From Comamonadaceae bacterium (lineage in GTDB: Bacteria > Pseudomonadota > Gammaproteobacteria > Burkholderiales > Burkholderiaceae_C), in the NCBI GenBank assembly GCA_027484575.1, contig JAIXSQ010000018.1, positions 410,700 to 474,699 on the forward strand: DNA of 64,000 nt, given 5' to 3'. The notes beneath the pieces were generated by a model. That model did not search any database. It worked only from the letters and a program-made list of their open reading frames with translations, and was not told where the DNA came from. This document shows, piece after piece, positions 7,930 to 17,905 of the stretch. The number at the start of each line of letters is the position of its first letter. Position 1 is the first letter of the stretch. A program made the translations under genes and the position numbers.

Positions 7930-9177
7930 ATGCCCGTGATCAACACCAACATCAATTCCCTGGTCTCGCAGCACGCGCTGGTGCGCAACGGCCGCGAGCT
8001 GTCCGCCGCCATGGAGCAGCTGTCCACGGGCAGGCGCATCAACTCGGCCGCCGACGACGCGGCCGGGCTGGCCATCAGCTCGCGGATGACGGCGCAGCTC
8101 AAGGGCATGGACCAGGCCGTGCGCAACGCCAACGACGGCATCTCGATCCTGCAGACCACCGAGGGTGCGCTGATCGAGATGACCAACATGCTGCACCGCA
8201 TGCGCGAGCTGGCGATCCAGGCCAGCAACGACACCTACACCCCCGCCGACCGCGGCTACCTGGACCTCGAGTACCAGCAGCTGATGCAGGAGATCGCGCG
8301 CACGACCTCCGACACGCAGTGGAACGGCATGAACCTGCTGAACAACTCCGACGTCGGCACCGCGGCCGGCAACGGCTCGGTGCGGCAGGTGATGTTCCAG
8401 GTCGGCGCCAACGCCAACCAGCTGGTGTCGATCGAGTTCAAGGACTTCTCCTTCGACACCGGCGCCGCCGCCGTGCCCAGCAAGGACCTGGTGGACTTCG
8501 CGTCGGTGGACCTGTCGACCGCCACCTCGATCGTGTTCAAGGTGGGCACGCAGGCCTTCACCGTGCCGGTGGCCGCGGGCGCGCTGTCGGCCACCGCCAC
8601 CCCGGCGCAGGTCGCCACCGTGGCCGGCCTGATGCGCGATGCCGTCCAGGCGACGCCGGGCTTCGAGAACGTGCAGTTCAACGTCGCGGGGACCTCGCTG
8701 GAGATCTGGGATCCGGCGCGCCGCGCCGTGAGCGGCTTCGATGCCCTGGCCGACACCACCTCGCTGGCGGCAGGCAGCGCGCTGACCTCGATCACCGCGG
8801 GATCGGTGGCGGTGCAGGGCGCCAACCCGACCAACACCAATGCGATCTTCCGCGGCGACGCGCGCCTGAACGACACCGGCATCGCCACCCGCGACCAGGC
8901 CTTCACCGCGGTGGCCCGGCTGGAGTTCGCGGTCGACGCGATCAACCGGCAGCGCGCCGCGATGGGCGCGGTGATGAACCGGCTGACCTACGCGGCCGAC
9001 AACCTGACGAACACCTCGCAGAACATCAACGAGTCGCGCAGCCGCATCCAGGATGCCGACTACGCCAAGGCCGCCAGCGAACTGGCGCGCACGCAGATCA
9101 TCCAGCAGGCCGCCACCGCGGTGCTGGCGCAGGCCAATACCAGCCAGCAGGCGGTGCTCAAGCTGCTGGGCTCCTGA
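7930..9177 (+). CDS. fliC2: Flagellin 2
   Basis: A second flagellin, 415 aa. It keeps both polymerisation ends: MPVINTNINSLVSQHALVRN at the N-terminus with the QAVRNANDGISILQTTEGA segment, and a C-terminal helix with SELARTQIIQQAATAVLAQAN. The variable centre (about 170-320) differs from flagellin 1 and is 36 residues longer overall. GAGGAG lies nine bases before the ATG. Its promoter is of the sigma54 type, whereas flagellin 1 has a sigma28-type promoter, so it is expected to be made earlier or under different control. It could be a minor, hook-proximal filament subunit; that is inference. Confidence 0.96.
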   Translation: MPVINTNINSLVSQHALVRNGRELSAAMEQLSTGRRINSAADDAAGLAISSRMTAQLKGMDQAVRNANDGISILQTTEGALIEMTNMLHRMRELAIQASNDTYTPADRGYLDLEYQQLMQEIARTTSDTQWNGMNLLNNSDVGTAAGNGSVRQVMFQVGANANQLVSIEFKDFSFDTGAAAVPSKDLVDFASVDLSTATSIVFKVGTQAFTVPVAAGALSATATPAQVATVAGLMRDAVQATPGFENVQFNVAGTSLEIWDPARRAVSGFDALADTTSLAAGSALTSITAGSVAVQGANPTNTNAIFRGDARLNDTGIATRDQAFTAVARLEFAVDAINRQRAAMGAVMNRLTYAADNLTNTSQNINESRSRIQDADYAKAASELARTQIIQQAATAVLAQANTSQQAVLKLLGS

Positions 9178-9314
9178 GCGGGGCCCGCGCCTGATGGCGC
9201 GCCGACGGCCGCGCTGTCGGAACTCCGGCGCAGTGCCGGGCAGGCGTCGCCACCCCACCCGTGCGTGCGAGGCGTGGGGGCCGCCGGATCGGATGATCGT
9301 GCGAGGCCATGCGA

Positions 9315-9330
9315 TGGCACGCGGGTTGCA
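9315..9330 (+). promoter_or_regulatory. Sigma54 (RpoN) promoter upstream of the activator-fliE operon
   Basis: TGGCAC (9315-9320), spacer GCGGG, TTGCA (9326-9330): a perfect -24/-12 element. It is 32 bases before the ATG of the sigma54 activator gene that heads the fliEFGHIJ run, so the activator is itself predicted to be RpoN-dependent. Confidence 0.85.
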
Positions 9331-9361
9331 CTGCAGGGTGCGTCCCGACCGGAGAGTCCCC

Positions 9362-10569
<1,208 letters not shown>

Positions 10570-10573
<4 letters not shown>

Positions 10574-10899
10574 TCGAGCGTGCCACCTCCCCGGCCAACA
10601 TCCAGGCCATGCTGCGCACGCTGCGCAGCCTGCAGGCCGAGGCCGGCGCCGGCACGGCCGGCGCGGGCGCACCACAGGCCACCGGGTTCGGCGCGCTCGT
10701 GCAGGGCGCCGTGGGCCAGGTGCAGGAAGCGCAGGTGCAGACGCGCGAACTGCAGGCCGCCTACGAGCGCGGCGAGCCGGTGCCGCTGACCGAGGTGGTG
10801 CTGGGCATGCAGAAGTCCTCGCTGGCCTTCGAGGCCACGGTGCAGGTGCGCAACAAGCTCCTGAAGGCCTACGAAGACGTCCTGAACATGCCGGTCTGA
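10570..10899 (+). CDS. fliE: Flagellar hook-basal body protein FliE
   Basis: FliE (109 aa, normal length) links the MS ring to the proximal rod and is the first rod substrate of the export gate. The C-terminal half has the family segment EPVPLTEVVLGMQKSSLAFEATVQVRNKL. The N-terminus is Gly/Ala-rich and variable. ATGA overlap with the upstream activator gene fixes the start and indicates translational coupling. fliF follows after 34 bases in the standard fliEFGHIJ order. Confidence 0.95.
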
Positions 10900-10933
10900 G
10901 CACCGGCACGCACGCGCAAGGGAATCCCCCGCC

Positions 10934-12805
10934 ATGGCCACTGCCGCCCTCGCATCTCCCGCCACCGCCACCGCCGACGCGCCGCGCGGCGAGGCGCAGC
11001 CGCTGGTGCCGGCCACCGTCCCCGGTTTGCCCGTCGCCACCGGCCAGCCCCAGGCCGCCACGGCCGGTGGCGCGCTGGTCGCGCCCGGCGCGCCCGGCGC
11101 GCCCGTGGGCGCGGGCGGCAACCTGCGCCTGGTCTACGACCGTCTGGTGCAGCAGCCCGGCGTGCGCCGCGCGCTGCCCGCCCTGGTGGCGGTGGCGGCG
11201 CTGCTGGTGCTGGCCCTGGTGTATGGCTGGATGCAGTCCAGCCCGCACCGGCCGGTGCTCGCGGGCCTGGGCGACGCCGAGCAGCAGGCCGCGTACGACG
11301 CGCTGCGCAATGCCGACTTCCGCCCGCGCATCGACACCACCACGGGCCAGCTCACCGTGCCCGCCGACCGCTACCACGAGGCCCGCATCTTCCTGGCCGC
11401 CCAGGGGCTGCCCAAGACCGGCGCGGTCGGCCTGGAGGCGCTGAAGGACCAGTCGTCGATGACCACCAGCCAGTTCATGGAGCAGGTGCGCGTGAACGCC
11501 GCGATGGAGCAGGAGCTGGCCCGCAGCATCATGCAGATCGGCACCGTGCAGGCGGCCCGCGTGCACCTGGCGACGCCGCGCCAGAGCGTGTTCGTGCGCG
11601 AGCGCGTGCCGCCCAAGGCCTCGGTGGTGGTGACGCCGCACCCGGGGCGGGCGGTCGCGGCCTCGCAGGTGCAGGCCATCGTCCACCTGGTGTCCTCCAG
11701 CGTGCCCTACCTCACGCCCGACAGCGTCACCGTGGTGGACAACCTGGGCAAGCTGCTGACCGAGTCGGCCGGCGAGCTCAAGCTGGGCCTGACGGCCGCG
11801 CAGACCGCGCACAAGCAGCAGCTGGAGGAGCTGTACCGCGACCGCATCGTGCAGATCCTCTCGCCCATCGTGGGCGAGGCCAACGTGCGCTCGCAGGTGC
11901 ACCTGGCGCTGGACTTCACGCAGGTGGAGAGCACCACCGAGGACTACGACGCGGGCAAGGAGGGGCCGGTGCCGCGCTCGGAGACCGCCGCCGAGGACCG
12001 CACCCAGCGCAAGCCCGCCGAGGGCGTGCCGGGGGCGCTGTCGAACACGGTGCCCCCGCCGGCCACCCCGGCCTCGGGCACGCAGGCCGACAAGGGCCAG
12101 GGCGACAGCGGCCCGACTACCACCAGCAGCAGCCGCAGCACGCGCAACTACGAGGTCGACCGCACCGTGCGCCACGTGCGCAACGCGCAGGGCGCGGTGC
12201 AGCGCGTCAGCGTCGCCGTGCTCGTGAACGAGCGCGCCGGCGTCCCCGCCCCGGCCGGTGCGGCCAGTGCCCCGGCCGGGGCCGCCCCGGCCGGCTGGAG
12301 CCCGCAGGAGGTCGAGCGCATGGCGCAGCTGGTGCGCGGGGTGGTCGGCTACGACGACAAGCGCGGCGACCTGGTCACCGTGGTGCCGGCCCGCTTCGAG
12401 GACGCCGCCCTGCCGCCGGCCGTGCCCTGGTACCTGCAGCCCGAGGTGCACCAGGGCTTCAAGTGGGGCCTGGCCGCGCTGATGTTCCTGGCCTTCCTGC
12501 TGGTCGCGGTGCGGCCGGTGATGCGCGCGCTGCAGCCCGCGGCCGGCGTCGCCCAGGACGAGGGCCCGCAGGCCCTGGCCGACGGCGAGCTGAGCGAGGA
12601 GGACATGCGCATGATCCAGATCGGCGAGGGCGAGAGCCTCGAGGAGATCAAGGCCAAGCTCAAGCCCAAGCGATCGAGCATCTCCATCGACATGCTCGAC
12701 ACCGCCAACACCTACGACGACAAGGTCGCCCTGATCCGCATGCTGGTGGCCGAGGATTCCGGTCGCGTGGCCAACGTGCTCAAGGGCATGATCCGGGCGT
12801 CCTGA
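10934..12805 (+). CDS. fliF: Flagellar MS-ring protein FliF
   Basis: FliF (623 aa; usual 540-580) assembles the inner-membrane MS ring. An unusual Ala/Pro/Gly-rich N-terminal extension of about 60 residues precedes the first membrane helix (about 75-95, ALPALVAVAALLVLALVYGW). The periplasmic ring-building motifs follow, including MTTSQFMEQVRVNAAMEQELARSI and RVHLATPRQSVFVRE. A low-complexity loop lies near 370-400. The second membrane helix (about 513-532) is followed by the acidic cytoplasmic FliG-binding tail. A purine-rich AAGGGA precedes the ATG. It sits directly upstream of fliG. Confidence 0.97.
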   Translation: MATAALASPATATADAPRGEAQPLVPATVPGLPVATGQPQAATAGGALVAPGAPGAPVGAGGNLRLVYDRLVQQPGVRRALPALVAVAALLVLALVYGWMQSSPHRPVLAGLGDAEQQAAYDALRNADFRPRIDTTTGQLTVPADRYHEARIFLAAQGLPKTGAVGLEALKDQSSMTTSQFMEQVRVNAAMEQELARSIMQIGTVQAARVHLATPRQSVFVRERVPPKASVVVTPHPGRAVAASQVQAIVHLVSSSVPYLTPDSVTVVDNLGKLLTESAGELKLGLTAAQTAHKQQLEELYRDRIVQILSPIVGEANVRSQVHLALDFTQVESTTEDYDAGKEGPVPRSETAAEDRTQRKPAEGVPGALSNTVPPPATPASGTQADKGQGDSGPTTTSSSRSTRNYEVDRTVRHVRNAQGAVQRVSVAVLVNERAGVPAPAGAASAPAGAAPAGWSPQEVERMAQLVRGVVGYDDKRGDLVTVVPARFEDAALPPAVPWYLQPEVHQGFKWGLAALMFLAFLLVAVRPVMRALQPAAGVAQDEGPQALADGELSEEDMRMIQIGEGESLEEIKAKLKPKRSSISIDMLDTANTYDDKVALIRMLVAEDSGRVANVLKGMIRAS

Positions 12806-12827
12806 GCGCCCGCAGGAAGCACCCACG

Positions 12828-13916
12828 ATGGCCACCGACAAGCCCAAGGACGCCGACAAGCCCGCCACCGACGCGGCGCCGGCCCCGGACCTGCCCCTGC
12901 CCGAGGCGCTGCGCGCCGAACTCGAGGCGCTCAGCGGGACCCAGCGCGCCGCCGTGCTGATGCTGCTGCTGGGCGAGCAGCAGGCCGCGGAGATCATCCG
13001 CTACCTCAATCCCAAGGAAGTGCAGGCGCTGGGCGCGGCGATGGTGTCCGTGGCGGACCTGTCGCAGGAGGCGGTCAACGTGGTGCTGGACGATTTCGTC
13101 GCCACGCTCAAGCGCCAGACCAGCCTGGGCCTGGGCACCGGCGACTACGTCGAGAAGGTGCTCAAGCGCGCGCTGGGCGACGACAAGGCGGCCTCCGTGC
13201 TCAGCCGGATCATGCCGGGGCAGGGCAGCAAGGGCCTGGAGATCCTCAAGTGGATGGACGCGCGCTCGATCGCCGACATGATCGCCGGCGAGCACCCGCA
13301 GGTGGTGGCGATCATCCTGTCGGTGCTCGAGTACGACGTGGCTGCCGACGTGCTCAGCTACCTGCCGCCCGAGTCGCGCTCCGAGATCCTGCAGCGCGTG
13401 GCCAGCCTGGAGACGGTGCAGCCCTCGGCGATGGAGGAGCTGGAGGCGATCATGAAGAAGCAGTTCTCCAGCAACTCCTCGGCCAAGTCCTCCAGCTTCG
13501 GCGGCATCAAGGCCGCCGCGAAGATCATGAACTTCGTGAAGGTGGACCTCGAGAGCTCGATCATGCGGGGCCTGGCCGGCATCGATGCCGACCTGATGCA
13601 GAAGATCCAGGACAACATGTTCACCTTCGACAACCTGGCCGGGGTGGACAGCCGCAGCATCCAGACCCTGATGCGCGCGGTCGAGTCCGAGATGCTGATG
13701 GTGGCGCTCAAGGGTGCGCCTGACTTCGTCAAGGACAAGTTCCTGGACAACATGTCGGCCCGCGCGCGGCTGATGTTCGTCGACGACATGGAGGCCCGCG
13801 GGCCGCTGCGCATGGCCGACGTCGAGGAGGCGCAAAAGCAGGTGATCCGCATCGCCCGCAAGCTGTCCGATGCCGGCGAGATGATGCTGGCCGGCCGCGG
13901 GGACGACTTTGTCTGA
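12828..13916 (+). CDS. fliG: Flagellar motor switch protein FliG
   Basis: FliG (362 aa; E. coli about 331) forms the torque ring under the MS ring and sets rotation direction. The extra length is an acidic N-terminal extension of about 30 residues. The middle domain carries the EHPQ motif (GEHPQVVAIILSVLE), and the C-terminal domain carries the charged torque helix region (about 300-330, LDNMSARARLMFVDDMEARG). The stop lies inside the start region of fliH, an 8-base overlap. Confidence 0.97.
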   Translation: MATDKPKDADKPATDAAPAPDLPLPEALRAELEALSGTQRAAVLMLLLGEQQAAEIIRYLNPKEVQALGAAMVSVADLSQEAVNVVLDDFVATLKRQTSLGLGTGDYVEKVLKRALGDDKAASVLSRIMPGQGSKGLEILKWMDARSIADMIAGEHPQVVAIILSVLEYDVAADVLSYLPPESRSEILQRVASLETVQPSAMEELEAIMKKQFSSNSSAKSSSFGGIKAAAKIMNFVKVDLESSIMRGLAGIDADLMQKIQDNMFTFDNLAGVDSRSIQTLMRAVESEMLMVALKGAPDFVKDKFLDNMSARARLMFVDDMEARGPLRMADVEEAQKQVIRIARKLSDAGEMMLAGRGDDFV

Positions 13917-14766
13917 CCCGCGCTGGCTGGCCGCCGGCGCGGCCGCGCCGGCCGCGTTCCTGCGGCAGGGCCCGGCCACCGATGGCGCGCCCAGGTTCCT
14001 GCGCTGGGCGCCCACGCCGCAACCGGCCCTTCCCGCCGTGCCGGCGGCGCTGCCGGGCGGTGCAACCGAGGCCCCCGGCGCGGACGCACAGGCCGACACG
14101 GCCGGCACGCTGCCCGAGCCGGCGGCGCCCGTGGCGCAGGCCCCGCAGGTCGCGCAGGCCGCCGCCGAGGCCGCCGAGGCCGCGGCCTACGCGCGCGGCC
14201 TGGCCGACGGTGCGCGCCAGGCGCTGGATGCGCGGCAGGCGGCGCTGGACGAGGCCCGCGGCGCGCTGCAGGCGGCAGCCGCCGACCTGCAGTCGCTGGT
14301 GGGCGACCCGGAGCGGCTGTACGAGCCGCTGCGGCGCCTGGCGCTGGAGCTGGCCGGCCACCTGCTGCGCGCCGAGCTGCAGCAGGCGCCCGCGTCCGCC
14401 GCGGCGCTGGTGCGCCAGGCGGTGGCCGCGCTGCAGCCCGCGCCGGGGACGGTGGTGGTGCGGCTGCACCCCGAGCTCGCGGCGGCGCTGGTGCAGGCGG
14501 GCCAGCTGCCCGAGGCGGTGCGCTGCGAGCCCGACCCCGGCCTGCGCCGGGGCGACGTGCGGGTGCAGGCCGGCGATGCCGCGGTCGAGGACCTGCTGGA
14601 ACACCGGCTGGAAGCACTCGCGCAGCGCCTGCTCGCGCAGCCGGCCCGCGCCGTGGCGCAGTCGCCGCTGCTGCGCGATCCGGCCGGGGCCCGGCGAACG
14701 CGCGCCGACGACGTGGCCGACGCGCTGCCGCGCGAGCCGGGCCGCGGGCCGGAGGCGGCGGCATGA
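13909..14766 (+). CDS. fliH: Flagellar assembly protein FliH
   Basis: FliH (about 285 aa) binds the FliI ATPase and anchors it at the export gate. The N-terminal 90 residues are Pro/Ala-rich; a coiled-coil region with a repeated Ala-Glu pattern (about 85-130) is followed by the conserved FliH/YscL C-terminal domain (about 135-245), including VVVRLHPELAAAL and DPGLRRGDVRVQ. The called start is TTG at 13909, overlapping fliG by 8 bases; no better ATG or GTG is close, so the exact start is uncertain. The end overlaps fliI by four bases. Confidence 0.9.
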   Translation: MSDPRWLAAGAAAPAAFLRQGPATDGAPRFLRWAPTPQPALPAVPAALPGGATEAPGADAQADTAGTLPEPAAPVAQAPQVAQAAAEAAEAAAYARGLADGARQALDARQAALDEARGALQAAAADLQSLVGDPERLYEPLRRLALELAGHLLRAELQQAPASAAALVRQAVAALQPAPGTVVVRLHPELAAALVQAGQLPEAVRCEPDPGLRRGDVRVQAGDAAVEDLLEHRLEALAQRLLAQPARAVAQSPLLRDPAGARRTRADDVADALPREPGRGPEAAA

Positions 14767-16088
14767 TCGCGTTCGCCGAGCATGCCGCGCAGCTGCGCGA
14801 GCGCCTGGCGGTGCCGGCACCCGCGCGCCGCGGCACCCTGGTGCGGGTGCTGGGCATGCGGGTCGAGGCACGCGGGATCAGCGCGCCGCTGGGGGCCTGC
14901 TGCGAGGTGCGCGACCCGGCCGGCGGCCGTTTCGAGGCCGAGGTGGTCGGCTTCGACGGCGACACGCTGGTGCTGATGCCCTTCACGGATGCGCAGGGCA
15001 TCGGACCGGGAGCGTCGGTGCGGCTGCTGGACGGCAGTGCCAGCGCGCCCGTCGGCGATGCGCTGCTCGGGCGCATCCTCGATGCCCGCGGCGAGCCGCT
15101 GGACGGGCGGCCGCCGCCGCGCTGCGACGCGCGGATCCCGCTGCTGGGCCTGCCGCTCAACCCGGTCGAGCGCGGCCCGGTGGACCGCATCCTGGACGTC
15201 GGCGTCAAGGCCATCAACGGGCTGCTCACCCTGGGCTGCGGCCAGCGCATCGGGCTGGTGGCCGGCTCCGGCGTGGGCAAGAGCACCCTGCTGGGCATGA
15301 TGACCCGCCACACCCATGCCGACGTGGTCGTCATCGGGCTGGTGGGCGAGCGCGGCCGCGAGATCCAGGCCTTCATCGACGAATCGCTCGGGCCCGAGGG
15401 GCTGGCGCGCGCGGTCGTGGTCGCGGCGCCGGCCAACCAGTCCCCCGTGCTGCGGCTGAAGGCGGCGCTGCTGACGCATGCGATCGCCGAGCACTTCCGC
15501 GACCGCGGCCGCCACGTGCTGATGCTGGTGGACAGCCTCACGCGCGTGGCGCATGCGCAGCGCGAGATCGGGCTGGCGGTGGGCGAGCCGCCGACCTCCA
15601 AGGGCTACCCGCCCTCGGTGTTCTCGCTGCTGCCCACGCTGATCGAGCGGGCCGGCACCGGCCGCCGCGGCCACGGCTCGGTGACGGCCATCTACACGCT
15701 GCTGGCCGAGGGCGACGACGCCCAGGACCCGGTGGTGGACGTGGCCCGCGCCTCGCTGGACGGGCAGGTGATGCTGTCGCGCCAGCTGGCCGACGCGGCC
15801 CACTATCCCGCCATCGACCTGCACGGATCGATCTCGCGGATCATGCCGGCGCTGGTGCCGCCGGACCGCCTGCAGGCGGCCAACCGGCTGCGCCGCGCGT
15901 GGTCGCTGTACCAGCAGAACCGCGACCTGGTCCAGGTCGGCGCCTACGTGGCCGGCACCAGCCCCGAGCTGGACGAGGCGATCCGGTTGCGCACCCCGCT
16001 GGAGTCCTTCCTGCGGCAGGACATGCACGAGGGCTGGAACGACGCGGACTGCGCGCAGGCCGTGCAGGCGCTGGCGGAGGCGCCATGA
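14763..16088 (+). CDS. fliI: Flagellum-specific ATPase FliI
   Basis: FliI (441 aa, normal length) is the ATPase that unloads and feeds export substrates into the flagellar type III gate. Walker A GSGVGKST is at about residues 167-174; the Walker B strand VLMLVDSLTRVAHAQREI and the GEPPTSKGYPPSVFS segment follow, as in F1-type ATPases. The N-terminal beta barrel and C-terminal helical domain are intact. ATGA overlaps with fliH and fliJ indicate tight translational coupling. Confidence 0.98.
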   Translation: MIAFAEHAAQLRERLAVPAPARRGTLVRVLGMRVEARGISAPLGACCEVRDPAGGRFEAEVVGFDGDTLVLMPFTDAQGIGPGASVRLLDGSASAPVGDALLGRILDARGEPLDGRPPPRCDARIPLLGLPLNPVERGPVDRILDVGVKAINGLLTLGCGQRIGLVAGSGVGKSTLLGMMTRHTHADVVVIGLVGERGREIQAFIDESLGPEGLARAVVVAAPANQSPVLRLKAALLTHAIAEHFRDRGRHVLMLVDSLTRVAHAQREIGLAVGEPPTSKGYPPSVFSLLPTLIERAGTGRRGHGSVTAIYTLLAEGDDAQDPVVDVARASLDGQVMLSRQLADAAHYPAIDLHGSISRIMPALVPPDRLQAANRLRRAWSLYQQNRDLVQVGAYVAGTSPELDEAIRLRTPLESFLRQDMHEGWNDADCAQAVQALAEAP

Positions 16089-16513
16089 GCGAGGTCTGGC
16101 GCGTGCTGGCCGGGCGCGCGGCCGACGCCGTCGCGCAGGCCGAGGCGGCCCTGGCGCAGGCGCGCGCCGAGCAGCAGCGGCTGCAGGCCAGCCGCGCGCG
16201 CCTGGAGGCGCTGCTGGCCGAAGGGCAGGCGCGGCCGGCCGCCGGGCCCGGCGGCCTGCTGATGGCCGACGCAGCGAACCGGCAGCGCTTCCTGGCGCAG
16301 CTGCAGCGGCTGCTGGCGCAGGTGGTGCTGGTGCAGGCGCGCGCGCAGGCCCACTGCGACGACGCCCGTGCCGCGCTGCGCGAGGCCGAGCGCCGGCGCG
16401 AAGCCGCCCGCCACCTGCAGGCGCGCGCGCTGGCCGCGCAGGCCCTGGCCGAGCGCCGCCGCGAGGAGCGGCTGCTGCAGGACTGGACCGTGGCCCGCTG
16501 GGGCCGTGGCTGA
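16085..16513 (+). CDS. fliJ: Flagellar export chaperone FliJ
   Basis: FliJ (142 aa) is a coiled-coil stalk protein that works with the FliI hexamer and FlhA. Sequence conservation is low, as usual for the family: nearly the whole protein is two long Ala/Arg/Gln/Glu helices (about 5-65 and 80-135) broken near a Gly/Pro-rich turn (residues 50-60). The call rests on size, coiled-coil make-up and position at the end of fliEFGHI with a 4-base overlap. fliK/fliL/fliM do not follow, so the operon ends here. Confidence 0.85.
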   Translation: MSEVWRVLAGRAADAVAQAEAALAQARAEQQRLQASRARLEALLAEGQARPAAGPGGLLMADAANRQRFLAQLQRLLAQVVLVQARAQAHCDDARAALREAERRREAARHLQARALAAQALAERRREERLLQDWTVARWGRG

Positions 16514-16646
16514 CCGGCGGCTGAACGACGAACCGCCGAATCCGCCCGCACCGGCTCGGCCATCGGCCCATCGTGCGGCGCGCAGGTGCTTGCTACCGTC
16601 GCGCGCTGCCCCACACCCCACCGACGCACCCAGGCGACCACCCCCG

Positions 16647-17795
16647 ATGTCCCACCCGAGTTCCACCAGCCTGGCAGCGCGCGCAGGCCTGCGCGCGCTG
16701 CGTGCCGCTGCCGCCGCGCTGCTCGGTGCGCTGCTGTCGCTGTCCGCGCCGGCCGCCGGCATGGAGGCCGGCACCATCGAGGCGGTCGGTGGCGAGGCCC
16801 GCGTGGTCCCGGGCCTGGGCATGGAGCGGCCGGCGGTGCGCGGTGACGTGGTGCGCGTGGGCGACCTGCTGGTGACGCGGGCCGGCGGCAGCCTGGAGCT
16901 GCGCATGCGCGACGACGCCCGCATCTGGCTGCGGCCGGACAGCCGGCTGCGCATCGAGCAGTACCTGCTGGCGCGCGACGGGGCACCGCGCGACCAGGCC
17001 GCCCTGCAGCTGCTGCACGGCACGCTGCGGCAGCTGACCGGCAGCATCGGCAAGGCATCGCCGGGTGACTGGCGCATGTCCACGCTGAACGCGGTGCTGG
17101 GCATCCGCGGCACCGAGTTCGACCTCGCCTACGTCGGCCCGCAGGCCTCGGTGGCACTGAACGTCCAGCCGGGCACCTACAACCGCGTGCTGTCGGGCGC
17201 CACCAGCCTGTCGGGTCCGGCCGGGGTGCTGGTGCTGCAGGCCGGCCAGACCGGCTTCATGGGCCTGCAGGCCGCCGCGGCCCCGCAGCTGCTGCCGGCC
17301 GCCCCGTCCTTCCTGGGCGGCCTGGCCGCGCCCGGCGGCGCGTCGCCGGCGCCGGCCGCCCCGCGCAGTGCGCCGCGCAGCCTGCAGATCTCGCTGCGCA
17401 CCGGCGATGCGGGCGGCGCGAACGTCGTCGCCACGCAGCCCGGGGTGCCGGCCGAGCAGCGCGTGCGCGTGGTGGAAGGCGAGCCGGCGCAGCTGGCCTG
17501 GTCGCAGGCCGCCGGGCTGCCACGGCGCGGCGGCGCGGGCAGTGCGGCCCAGCAGGTGCTCGAGGTGGTGGCCACCGTCGAGGGCGGCACCGCCCAGGTC
17601 CAGCTGCGCGTGCAGCAGCAAGGTGCGGGGCCTGCCGGCACCCGGGCCGAGGCGCTGGCCACCCGCGTGCAGCTGCCCCTGGGCACCTGGACCGAGATCG
17701 GCGCCCGCCTGGCCGGCCCGCGCGACCTGGTGGCCGGCACGGCCCAGGCGGCGGACCAGCGGCAGTTCCTGCGGGTGGACGAGCTGCGGCCCTGA
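16647..17795 (+). CDS. Secreted FecR-domain protein
   Basis: A 382-aa protein with a signal peptide (about 1-40, ending in an Ala-rich stretch) and a FecR domain (about 55-165). The domain shows the diagnostic TLNAVLGIRGTEFDL segment and a beta-rich GDLLVTRAGGSLELRMRDDARIWLRPDSRLRIEQY region. FecR domains in stand-alone secreted proteins are thought to bind cell-surface or peptidoglycan components; here no fecI sigma factor is adjacent, so an iron-signalling role is not supported. The C-terminal half is low in similarity cues and Ala/Gly/Pro-rich. ATG at 16647 gives a clean signal peptide; the open frame further upstream overlaps fliJ. No operon partner is obvious. Confidence 0.75.
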   Translation: MSHPSSTSLAARAGLRALRAAAAALLGALLSLSAPAAGMEAGTIEAVGGEARVVPGLGMERPAVRGDVVRVGDLLVTRAGGSLELRMRDDARIWLRPDSRLRIEQYLLARDGAPRDQAALQLLHGTLRQLTGSIGKASPGDWRMSTLNAVLGIRGTEFDLAYVGPQASVALNVQPGTYNRVLSGATSLSGPAGVLVLQAGQTGFMGLQAAAAPQLLPAAPSFLGGLAAPGGASPAPAAPRSAPRSLQISLRTGDAGGANVVATQPGVPAEQRVRVVEGEPAQLAWSQAAGLPRRGGAGSAAQQVLEVVATVEGGTAQVQLRVQQQGAGPAGTRAEALATRVQLPLGTWTEIGARLAGPRDLVAGTAQAADQRQFLRVDELRP

Positions 17796-17905
17796 GCGCG
17801 GAACCGCCGCAACCGCCGCATTCGCAGCGGCCGTGCGGCATTGCCCACTCGCCGCTGCGCGGGCCGGCCGCAACACTCGGTGGTTCGCCCTCCGCAGGTC
17901 CACGC

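Noticed and set aside
10900..10933. Sigma54-like GGCACGCACGCGCA upstream of fliF
   Set aside because: The -12 GC dinucleotide is not at the required ten-base spacing after GG, and fliF sits in the fliE operon.
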